Of a stretch of DNA of 64,000 bases, positions 1 to 11,500 are shown piece after piece. Made by a program: the position numbers and the translations under genes. A model generated the notes under the pieces. The model made no database searches. It had not been told where the DNA came from and saw nothing but the letters and a program-made list of their open reading frames with translations. Every line of letters begins with the position of its first letter. Positions within the stretch are counted from its first letter, which is position 1. This DNA comes from Omphiscola glabra. Lineage: Eukaryota > Mollusca > Gastropoda > Lymnaeidae. The stretch covers positions 8,457,674 through 8,521,673 of the forward strand of contig OZ024811.1 in the NCBI GenBank assembly GCA_964017045.1. The letters are read 5' to 3'.

Positions 1-575
1 GCTTACACAAATAAATTAGAAGTTTTTTCAACGCGTGAGCAGGCAACATATAGCTGTCCACGTGAGAAGCATCTATTTTCAAAATTTAGTCCACACACTT
101 GTAGCGATTGATCCACCCACGCAGTAGCTCTGTTTTAAATTATATTTAGAATGCTCAAATATTTATTATTTTTAAAATAAGAGCCCCGCCCCAAATTTAA
201 AATTTTAAAATGGTTGTACTTATGTCGCACACAAACTGAAATGTCGTTTGTATTTGATTGATTTCTAGCCCCCCATGCAATAGTACTGATTGAAATTATA
301 TTTGTATAGCTAATATAAGAACAAAATAATTTGGGGCTGCGCCAGAAAAGGAATATTTCAAAATGGATAAGCTAATTCAGAAACCATTGGTGCGCACAAC
401 AACTTACCAAAGTTTTATCGCAATCGGATGGCATACGAAGATTATATTTAGCTCATAAAAGGGGGAAAAAAATAATTTAGGTCCCCGGTCCCAAAACGGA
501 ATATTGTAAAATGTGTGTAATAATTCAGAAACATTTGCATTTTTTTACAATTCACAAATTTTTCATCACTTTGGA
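1..575. mobile_element. Partial copy of the 1-kb inverted-repeat element
   Basis: The first ~120 bases match, on the opposite strand, the sub-terminal part of the element at 39771-40769. Shared blocks include gtagcgattgatccaccca, ccacgtgagaagcat and the recurring aattcagaaacc motif. The terminus proper is cut off by the window edge. No coding potential is visible. Confidence 0.7.
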
Positions 576-665
576 TTGATGGTATAGAAGCACATATGGG
601 ATATACTTATATATGTATAGATATAGTTTACCGAATTAAGATAACTTTTTTGCAATTATTCAAGG

Positions 666-1240
666 ATGATCTGTCTGTCTGTCTGACTGTCTGTCTCTCT
701 GTCTGTCTCTCTGTCATTCTGTATCCCTATCTGTCTGTCTCTCTCTCTCTGCCTGTCTCTATGTTTCTCTGCCTGTCTCTCTGTCCGTCTCTCTGTCTAT
801 CTCTCTTTCTCTCTGTCTGTCTCTCTTTCTCTCTGTCTGTCTCTCTGTTTCTCTGCCGGTCTTTATGTTTCTCTGTCTCTATGTTTGTCTCTCAAGCTGT
901 CTTTCAGTGTGTCTCACTGTCAGTCTCTGTCTCTCTGTCTATCTCTCTGTCATTATGTCTGTCTCTCTGTCTGTCTCTATGTCTATCTCTCTGTCTGTCT
1001 GTCTCTCTGTCTGTCTCTCTGTCTACATCTCTGTCTGTCTCTCTGACTGTCTCTCTTTTTGTCTCTCCTTCTGTCTCTCTGTCTGTCTGACTGCCTGTCT
1101 GTTTGTCTGTTTGTCTGTCTGTCTGTTTATCTATCATCTACCTATCTACCTATTTACCATCTACATGACTGCCTGCCTACCTACCTACCTGCCCACCTAC
1201 CTACCTATCTACCTAACTATCTACCAATCCAGCTACTATC
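666..1240 (+). repeat. (CTGT/CTCT)n then (CTAC)n microsatellite
   Basis: About 470 bp of nearly pure pyrimidine tetranucleotides (ctgt, ctct), passing into ctac/ctat units at about 1136. Open frames here are repeat artefacts. Confidence 0.97.
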
Positions 1241-1387
1241 TACATACCAATTTACCCTCAAAATGTTAAAATCGTACAATTTCATCACAAAATCGTTCAT
1301 TACATTATCTTAATAGTAAAGAAACACTCAGTACCGGTATATATAATGTATACACATCAACATTGTACGCCAAAATCGTAAGAATAA

Positions 1388-1683
1388 ACAGGTCTGTATC
1401 TATCTACCCATCTATCTATCTATCTATCTACCTATCTCCCTATCTACCTACCTACATATCTATATACCTACTTACCTACCTACCAACCTACCTGCCTACC
1501 TATCTATCTACCTACCTATCTATCCATCCATCCATTCATCCTCTATCCCACTCACCCTTCCATCCATCCATCCTTTCATCCATCCATCCATCCGTCTAGC
1601 TATCTTTTATCTACATCTCTATCTATCTATCATCTATCTGTGTATTTGTCTGCCTGTCTGTCTGTCTTTCTATCTCTCTATCT
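1388..1683 (+). repeat. (CTAT/CATC)n microsatellite
   Basis: Imperfect tetranucleotides ctat, ctac and catc, ending in a short ctgt block. It is separated from the first tract by about 150 bp of non-repetitive sequence. Confidence 0.95.
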
Positions 1684-3055
1684 AATATAATCTCTATTTT
1701 TAAAATTAAATTTTCACTTGTGTAAAGTGATTGTGTTTTGATATCCCTGGGGATAATTATGAAAATATTTTTATGTTTTGTTAACATATGTTCATATGTA
1801 AAATGAGAATATAGCTTCTTTTTTTTTTTACAACTGAAATGTCATTGGATTGAAAGATATTGTCATCCAAGTAAAAATGCATGAACTCAATTTCCTACCA
1901 TCGATATAAATGTATCGGAAAAGGTTTATTATTGACCAAATTTACTGAGGCTTATCTTGTGCTGCACTGGGCAAAATGAATGTATAGTGTATAGTGGGTT
2001 ACACAGAGTTTTTAAAAAAATAAATAAATCTTCCACTGGATTGTAGCCCCCTTACTAACGCAGAAGATTTTTTTTTTCATTTAAATGCTTATTTCTTATC
2101 TAGATCAGTGATAAGTGCATTAAAAATGCTATTTGGCTATTTAGTTTTGCTACACCAATTTAATTAAAAGGCATATATAAGAATGAGCTATAGGGACATA
2201 ACGCCAAAGAGCCGAAAATATTTTCATACGTTCGGACTCTTAAAAATAAACATAGTTATTTTCTATTATTTTACGGAAATCGAATAAATTTACATGCGCA
2301 AAAAATATTATATTTCCGCTTTTATTTTACCAAAAGTTTAAGTATTATTATTATAAATTACAAATACATATAACGAAACAACTAAGGAACTATCTTAACC
2401 ATTTTATATGCGTTTAAAAGTTATGAAAAAAAAATTAAATAGAAAAATATGATCAAAGAAATACACAGTAATCACATTTATCGGGAAAACCTAAACATCA
2501 GTTGCTGTTAGTGCGTTCTTTAGCGCGTTGTCAATAAGGCGAAATATAATTAAAATTAATTAGTTCTAAATAATCACGCAAATGACGTCATAGTGCAAAT
2601 GGCCTATTTAGCCAAAGCTAAAAGTTATCTGATTTAATAAAAGAGCGTGACAAAACTGATGATGTACATTCCCCTTCTTATAAGTAAAATTAATAAATAG
2701 CATTGATTGGTTTTTAAATTTCTAAACTTAAATACTAATTTAGCTTTGTATTTTTAACATTTAATAAGTTTGTACTTTTTATTCATTCCAAAAAAAACTG
2801 TTATGAAATTTATAAAGTAGTAAAAACTCTACATTTAAAAATAATTTTAATAAGAATATTAATACTGATTAGAAAATATATATATATATATATGGTAGGT
2901 GTAGAGCATCATTATATCTAGTTTCTCAGACAGTCATCTCTATGAGTCTCGTCATAAAGGTGTCAAGTAGGGCCTTATTTCATAAAATAGCTCGTAAGAT
3001 TTCTGATTAGTCCCCCAAGCCCAATACAAACAACAATGGCACATGCTTATCTGAT
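1684..3055. other. AT-rich DNA without recognisable gene
   Basis: No splice-bounded coding block is visible. A stretch near 2595-2640 (gcctatttagccaaagct, then aaaagttat) is repeated near 40377, inside the inverted-repeat element, so some of this is dispersed repeat. A short (AT)n tract lies near 2877. Confidence 0.5.
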
Positions 3056-3059
3056 GGGA

Positions 3060-3425
3060 ATATTTTCTAATCAGTAAGATATGAGCATGTTCCAATTGAG
3101 TAAGATATTACCATGTTCTAATCAGTAAGATATGGGCATGTTCCAATTGAGTAAGATATTACCATGTTCTAATCAGTAAGATATGGGCATGTTCCAATTG
3201 AGTAAGATATTACCATGTTCTAATCAGTAAGATATGAGTATGTTCTTATCAGTAAGGTATGAGGATGTTCCTATCAATAAGATATGAGTATGTTCTAATC
3301 AGTAAGAATAAGATATGAGGATGTTCTAATCAATAAGATATGAGTATGTTCTAATTGAGTAAGATATGAGTATTTTCTAATCAGTAAGATATGAGTATGT
3401 TCTAATCAGTAAGATATGAGTATGA
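3060..3425 (+). repeat. ~26-bp minisatellite
   Basis: About 13 imperfect copies of a unit containing aatcagtaagatatgagta followed by tgttct. It sits upstream of the first visible Erg exon. Confidence 0.9.
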
Positions 3426-4257
3426 AGTGAGAACGTGAAGTCTAAAAGTAAGGTATGAGAGTGAGTCATGAGTGAAATTTCTGAGCAAGAGTTATGAGTG
3501 TGTGTTCTGAACAAAAGTTATGAGTGAGAGTTCTTAAAGAAATTACTGACAAATCTTCTGAGCAAACATTCTGTACGAGTGTTATAAAAGAAGGGTCGTT
3601 CCGAGAGCTCTGAACAAGTGTTCTGAGCGAGATTTGTTAGTCTATTTTTCATTTAACTTAAAAAATATAATCTATTTTGTCTATATACATAGAATAATGA
3701 AGGTTAAAACTAAACGTTTGATATTGGTTGCTTATAAAAAAATAATTTACAAATATCGATATTTCTTTGTTTAACATAATGTGACGCTGAGTTTTTTAAA
3801 GTATAGATTTCTGCTTAACAAAAATATTGTGTAACTCAATACCTTCGATTATATTCGCCTTCCGAACTAGCGTGGTCACGTGTTCTTCCATCATAATATA
3901 GTCTAGACCGCGAAGTGGCATGCCAGGAAAGTCCACACATACTAACAAAGACGGTGAGATTTAAGTGGTTCGTCTTGGACAGTCTCAAGTTGTCATTGCA
4001 TCGGAGTGGATGAAAATAACCTTATATCAAACTTTCACTTACCCCATGTAAGAATAGTTTTTAAGAGAGATTTAAAATGGTCGCTGTCATTAGTGTATCA
4101 ATGGTGGCAACACAACATATTTCTTGGAACAAGCCATTTTCCAAAAGTGTAGATATTTTATCGGTGGTATCATATTGTTCCTCTAGTTTCACTACTTTTG
4201 TATGCAACAAACACGTTAGTTCTTTTGACAAGTTCAACCCACTCTCCCACCCTACAG
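3426..4257. other. Intron sequence before the first visible Erg exon
   Basis: Degenerate gagtgttctgagc-like repeats run to about 3630, then unremarkable sequence. I looked for an S1-encoding exon and saw none. The last bases are the polypyrimidine acceptor. Confidence 0.5.
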
Positions 4258-4492
4258 AAACACCAACGCTGACACCATCCGAATTGACCCTCTGGTCATT
4301 GTGGACCTGATGGTGGACCTTATGTTCATAGCCGACATACTAATCAACTTTCGGACAACGTATGTGGAGAATGGTGAGGTGGTGAGCGACCAACAGAAAA
4401 TAGCCATCAATTACGTCAAAGGTTGGTTCGTCATAGATGCCATAGCTGCCATTCCATTTGACCTACTTCTCTTTGGATCTGGGACTAGCGAT
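4258..4492 (+). CDS. Erg channel exon: S2, S2-S3 loop and S3
   Basis: The acceptor is a pyrimidine-rich stretch ending cctacag at 4257. The first base completes a codon begun in an unseen upstream exon. The donor is gat|gtaagt, phase 0. It encodes 78 residues, including S2 ([17 protein letters not shown]), the family signature NFRTTYV, the S2-S3 loop [15 protein letters not shown], and S3 ([18 protein letters not shown]). The S2 and S3 acidic residues that pair with S4 charges in voltage sensors are present. I found no exon with S1 between 1 and 4257. Confidence 0.95.
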
Positions 4493-5514
4493 GTAAGTTG
4501 GACTCATTTCTTCTTTCCATCATCTCATCGATTAGGACTTTCTCATTCTCACATTTTCTTCCTATAATCGATTTGATGATCACCTTTTCTTCCCATCATA
4601 TCACTCATTCTTACTCTTTCTTTATATCATCTCATTTATTCTCAACTTTTCGTTCTATCATCCCACTGTATAAAGAAATTCTAACTTTGTATGCCCTCGT
4701 CTGAATAGCTTTAAGTAGTTTAGAGATTGGCTACCTGATTGGTGTCTCAGACTTTGACTGATAATTTTCCATAAAAACAGCAATGTGTTCAGAATAAAAC
4801 GCTAAGTAACTTCGAATAATATGTTATGTCAGCCGCTCTGTCTGAGGTCACAGTACACGTGAGAAGCTGAAGTGGGAATATGGAAAGTTTGGTGGTATTG
4901 GTAATATGGGAGGTGGAAGATGGGTGATATTGGTGATATGGGAGGTGGAAGATGGGTGATATTGGTGATATGGGAGGTGGAAGATGGGTGATATTGGTGA
5001 TATGGGAGGTGGAAGATGGGTGATATTGGTGATATGGGAGGTGGAAGATAGATGACATTGGTAATATACATGTGGTGGGAAATAGGTGATATTTAGTATA
5101 TATGTTTAGGTAAGAGTAGTAATATTTATAAGATTGGAGAGAAAGATTGGTGACATTCGGTAATATGTGAATGAATATGATATTTTGTGTTATGGTAAAG
5201 AAATATTTGGTGGTTGCTGGGGACATTTGATATTTGTAGAGGATTCAAACACAAATCCCCATTTTGCCTAAATTAATTAGATAAGATCAGACTCTGACTA
5301 AAATTAACTCTGATTAGATACTTACCTGACAGAACTGCTGTTTAAATCAACTTCTCATATTGATCATTGGTTGCAGTCACACTATAGTATTTATGTAGCC
5401 CAGGATGAGCCACATATACTTCATTATGCATGTGACTGAATATTTTATTGACCGAGTATATCACATGATAGAGAGCATGAAAGAGAGACAGCAAAAGAGA
5501 GAGAAAGAGACAGC

Positions 5515-5546
<32 letters not shown>

Positions 5547-5547
5547 T

Positions 5548-5580
<33 letters not shown>

Positions 5581-8500
5581 AAAAGAGAGAGAGAAAGAGA
5601 GAGAGACAAAGAAAGAGAGTAGAGAGAGAGAGAAAGAGAGAGAGAGATTTTTGCAAACAAAATCAATGAGCATTTGACGTGTTCCACTGTTTATGTGCAA
5701 GATTAAATAATGTACATTATGCACACATATATAACTTTTACAAACATATATACTATGTACACACATTGATAAAATTTAAATACATTTATATAAATTAATA
5801 TCAGTGATAACATAAAGTCAATCCGGTATCACGTAAACACATATATTATGTGAACACAAATTTATCACTGATATCATAGGTTAACCCAATATAGAGATTA
5901 TTTATGATTTTATTTGGTACAGTTACTAATATTGTTTAGAATTATTTTTTTTTTGAGATTGTATATTATCACGTTAAGAGAGTGTATTATCACTTTGTGT
6001 TGTCTGTATGACAGATTTGATTACTGTTCAATTAATTTTCTATCACTTTTATTTCCTGGCAATTCTCATTAAAAAGCTGCATGTTGAGGTAGGTTTCCGT
6101 TCTTGACGTCACATTATGTGCACTACGTCATCGTCTATTGTTGTTGGACGTCGAAACACATGCAATACGTCATGACATAATCGACAACATTAAGTAATTT
6201 CAAGGACAAATGGATACGCCAATAAGCACTTTAAAATAGTGATTAATGGAAACTATCCAACCTATCACATAAATAAGGGAAACTATCTAACATGTTTTAA
6301 TAACAAAAAGTAGCCACATACATCCACTAGGAGTAATCTATTTCAAATATCCAGTAAATTTTTTTAAACACATATATCAACTAGGTGTTATCTAACACAG
6401 AGCTCCGCAACCAGCGTGCCACACGATGATGCTAGGTGTGACACGCGATAATGATAGGTGTGCCACGCGATGATGCTAGGTGTGCCACACGATAATGCTA
6501 GGTGTGACACGCGATGATGCTAGGTGTGACACACGGTGATGCTAGGTGTGCCACACGATGATGCAAGGTGTGCCACACGATGATTCTAGGTGTGCCAAGC
6601 GATGATGCTAGGTGTGCCACACCATGATGCTAGGTGTGACACGCGATAATGATAGGTGTGCCACGCGATGATGCTAGGTGTGCCACACGAGGATGCTAAT
6701 TGTGCCATGCGATGATGCTAGGTGTGACACGCGATAATGATAGGTGTGCCACGCGATGATGCTAGGTGTGACACGCGATAATGATAGGTGTGCCACGCGA
6801 TGATGCTAATTGTGCCATGCGATGATGCTAGTTGTGCCACGCGATGATGCTAGGTGTCATGGGATGATGCTAGGTGTCATGGGATGATGCTAATTGTGCC
6901 ACACGATGATACTAGGTGTGACACGCGATAATGATAGGGGTGCCACGCGATGATGCTAATTGTGCCATGCGATGATGATAGTTGTGCCACGCGATGATGA
7001 TAGGTGTGCCACGCGATGATGATAGGTGTGTTACGCGATGATGATAGGTGTGCCACGCGATGATGCTAGGTGTCATGGGATGATTCTAATTATGCCATGC
7101 GATGATGCTAGGTGTACCACGCGATAATGATAGGTGTGCCACGCGATGATGCTAGGTGTCATGGGATGATGCTACTTATGCCATGCGATGATGCTAGGTG
7201 TGCCACGCGATAATGATAGGTGTGCCACGCGATAATGATAAATGTGCCACGCGATGATGCTAGGTGTGCCACACGATGATGCTAGGTTAGCCACGCGATA
7301 ATGATAGTATGCCACGCGATGATGCTAGTGCCACGCGATGATGATAGGTGTGCCACGCGATGATGCGAGGTGTCATGGGATGATGCTAGTGTCATGGGAT
7401 GATGCTAATTGTGCCATGCGATGATGCTGGGTGTGCCACGCGATAATGATAGGTGTGTCACACGATGATGCTAGGTGTGCCACGCGACAATGATAGGTGT
7501 GCTACGCGGTGATGTTAGACAAGTCACGCGATTATGCTAGGAGTGAATAGGATAATGTCATGGGATGCTAGGTGTGCCACATGATGACAATAGGTGTGCT
7601 ACGCGATGACGCTAAGTGTGCCACGCGATGATGTATCACGCTATTATGCTAAGTGTTCCACGTGATGCTAGGTTTGCTACTCGATGATGCTGGCCGTCAT
7701 GGGATGATGCTAGTTGAGCGGGGCGATGACGCTAAGTTTGCCACACGATGATGCTAAATGTATCACGCAAAGTTGCTAGATGTTCCAGGTGATGCTAGTT
7801 GTGCCACGCGGTGATGCTAGGTGTTGTGGGATTATGATAGTTGTGCTAAGCGATGGATGCTGTGTGGCCGAGTGGATTAAACTGAGGAAATCTCAAGAAG
7901 GTTAAATCCCCACCAAAGCCCAGGTAATCCAAAAACATCACCAGCACCCCGGGTGGATGGGACTCGTTAACCTTGGACGGCAACTCATCTAAGAGAAGGA
8001 AACTCTGAATTCAATCCCGCTAGGTGTGCAACGCGATAATGCTAAATGTCATGGGATGAGGCTAGGTGTACCTCACGATGATGCTAGGTGTGCCACACAA
8101 TGGAGTTCCGAAAGGTAGATTACATTGATACAATGAAACATTCCGACAACTCCTGCGACGCCACTCTAGTTGTGCCACGCATAATGCTAGGTGGTCCACG
8201 TGATGATGCTAGGCGTGCCACGCGATGATGCTAGGTGTGCCACGCAAAGATGCTAAGTGTCATGGGATGCTGCTAAGTATGCCACGCAATGTTGCTAGGT
8301 GTGCCACGCGATGATGCTAGGTGTCATGAATTGATGCTAGGCTTGCCACGCGATGATGCTAGCTGTTATAGGATGATGCTAAGTGTACTGCGGCATGGCG
8401 TCCCGAACACATGGAACATCATTTGGCACTATAATTATAGTAAATGATCTGACTGTATTATTTGTAAGTATTAAAAAATTCTATATCGAATTATGTGTGA

Positions 8501-11500
8501 CATGACTAAATGTTTAATAGTTTTTTATCATGACCTTATCAGATAAAATTCGTTATTTTCCAATGTTCAAACCCAGTGGAATTCAGGTCATTAAATGTTT
8601 CTAGTAAATGTTATAAAGAAAGAGGATTTATTTCATCTGTAATAAAAGATGAATTATTTCCTATGTAAATTTACAAAATCCATGGATCGAAATTACAAAT
8701 TGTACAATAATCGAGAATAAAATTAATGTAGGTAATAAATGTTTTCCTCAACCTACTGACAGAAGCCTCATGATAAGTTGCTGAAGTTGAACAAAGTTGT
8801 GTTTCTTCGTCTTTGACCGGTTGTTCTCAACTAAACATGTCAAGTGTTTTTGTTATGAACAGGGTCAGATGGACCGTTGTTCTCAACAAACATGTCAAGT
8901 GGTTGTGTTATGAACAGGGTCCGATGGACCGGTTGTTCTCAACAAACATGTCAAGTGGTTGTGTTTTGAATAGGGTCAGAGGGAACTTTAGGTTGCTGTA
9001 TAAGGTTTAGAAAAAATATAAAACATCTAATTTGCTTTCAATTTGTAACTTATGGTATGCCGCCGAGATCTGGGAATGGTCAAGGTGTGCCGCCAAGTTC
9101 TGTGAATTGTCAGTGTGGGCCGCCGAGATATGGGAATGGTCAAGGTGGGCCGCCGAGTTCTGGTAATGGCTAATGTGTTCTGCGCATAAAAAAAGGTTGC
9201 GGAGCACTTATCTAACATAAATATTGTTTAATCGTGTGTCCATAATGACGCCATCCATAAAGACAATTTCTTGTATCTGTCAATTGTATGACTCTCATAT
9301 AACAAATCAGATCTGTGGCATTCATTTACTTTTGTTTCTGACATTAAATTTCACATTGGTTTCTAACATGACATTTGCCATTTTTAAATACTTAATATTT
9401 TAAATTGCTTCTTACATTACCGTTGACATTTATGTCTGACATAGCCATTGTATTTTTAAATAACCTAAAATAAAACTTATGAATGATTTGAATCTAATCT
9501 GTCTCTTGTCATTTGATGTATCAAACATAGGAATACAAGGTCGGTATAATGTTAACTGTGTATACACTTGTCCATCAAATACACCATATGTTTACAGTAA
9601 AGTGTGTCATGTACACATGTCAGTCGTGTACATGATATATGTGTCTGTGTACATTAAAATGTATAATGTACTTGTTTACGACGCTTCAACCATATGTAGA
9701 GAAAAATGTACCATTTACGTGTGTACAACACTTCAACCATATGTGTACAGTAAAACGTGGTTATGTTGTGTTCGTTAGTTCCACCAGAGAGTCTGTACGG
9801 AATATTATGTTGTTACGTGTGCAAAAAAGAGAACATATAAAAGTGTTTTCTGATTAAGTTATATGCTATGCTGAGCTTTAGACGTCAACTGCATGTTGTC
9901 CGCACAATGAACTGACCACATCTACATGGTGTCAACACAATGAACTCACCACATCTACATGGTGTCCACACAATGAACTGACCACATCTACATGGTGTTC
10001 ACGCAATGAACTCACATATACATGGTGTCCACGCAATGAACTCACATATACATGGTGTCCACGCAATGAACTCACATATACATGGTGTCCACGCAATGAA
10101 CCCACATATACATGGTGTCCACGCAATGAACTCACATATGCATGGTGTTACACAAAAAAAGTGAACACAACTACATGGTTTATACACTAAACGGAAAACA
10201 ATAAAACAGTGTCCACACAATGTACTTACCACATCTAAACAGTTTCCACACAATGTACTGGCCACATCTACACAGTGTCCACACAATGTACCGAACACAA
10301 TATATCGACATGACACTAGGACACACGAACTGACACATCAATGAAACGCACAGACTGTGTGAGGCACACATCAATGAGATGCACTGACTGTGTGAGGCAC
10401 ACATCAATGAGATGCACTGACTGTGTGAGGCACTCATTAATGAGATGCACTGACTGTGGGAGGCACACATCAATGAGATGTACTGACTGTGTGAGGCAAA
10501 TAAAAATCTGATTGTGATCCTCTCATCTGAGGCTTATATTAAGTGACAGCTCTATTTCATGAAACTTTTGATATCATTCATTTACTGCTAGCACATCCCT
10601 CATATAATAACACATATGCATTCATTTACTGCTAGCACATCCCTCATATATTAACACATATGCATTCATTAAATGCTATCTCGGATAACGAAAGCCTCAT
10701 TACTAACGAATCAGTAAGAAAAAGCTTTAAAAAAAATTCTTTTAGTTTCTGTTAAAACGAACGATACTGCGGAGTATGAACATAGCATATGTATGTACAC
10801 ACAACTCCATCGGCTCCTACAGGAATAGATATGTACACACAACTCTATCAGCTCTGTGGTGCTTTGAGGCGCCAGTAGTCAACATCGTGTTCAAAATCAT
10901 ACATTGTTGTTAGTTAGCAAGTTTTGTGTTATTCATAATGACGCCTAAAGAGAAAATAGCTATACACCCATACCTCGTTTTACGGCCTAGATACGTTCCG
11001 GAAAAGTTGGCCGTAAAGCGAAAAGCCGTATAATGAATCAATAATTTTGATATAAACCCATACAAATTTAGTTGGATCTGTTCCAATTTTCGTATAAAAT
11101 AATATAGTCGTTAGTTCATAAATCATTTTATTCTTTTCATTTCCTATAAAAATAAAAATACAAAACATTGTAATAGTAAACAGAAATTTTAAAAATAAAT
11201 ATATAAATTAAAAAACAAAAGAAATCATATGCACATATTTATACATAAAATAATGTTTAGAAACTTTAGAATCTGATGAGCATTAACACGAAAAATCATC
11301 TGCCATCCTCACTTTCCGCTGTTGTAGATTGACCCAGTTAAAAATATTGGGGCAAAGTTGTCTGCTTCGCCTTGCTTTCTGTTTCTTTTAAAAGAGTTTT
11401 GTAACAGGCAATTGCTGAATTTACTCCTCTAGACCCTTTAGCGCTACGTTCTTCGTCGGGATCATTTTGAAGAAGGATGTTCATTCCCTGCTCAAAATAT

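Noticed and set aside
596..1313. Ser/Leu/Cys/Val-rich membrane-like open frames
   Set aside because: Translation of (CTGT/CTCT)n microsatellite.
4077..4310. Upstream in-frame start for the first Erg exon
   Set aside because: This frame differs from the channel frame and contains no S1-like segment. The acceptor at 4257 and the split codon show that the exon is internal.
6095..6175. CRE-type promoter elements (tgacgtca-like words)
   Set aside because: Isolated motifs in AT-rich intron DNA, with no first exon or start signal nearby.
7859..8018. Functional tRNA-Leu/Ser gene
   Set aside because: Only box-like words are present. No acceptor stem, anticodon arm or correct A-B spacing.
6402..8388. 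CRISPR-like array of short regular repeats
   Set aside because: Units are contiguous without unique spacers, and the window is eukaryotic with split genes.
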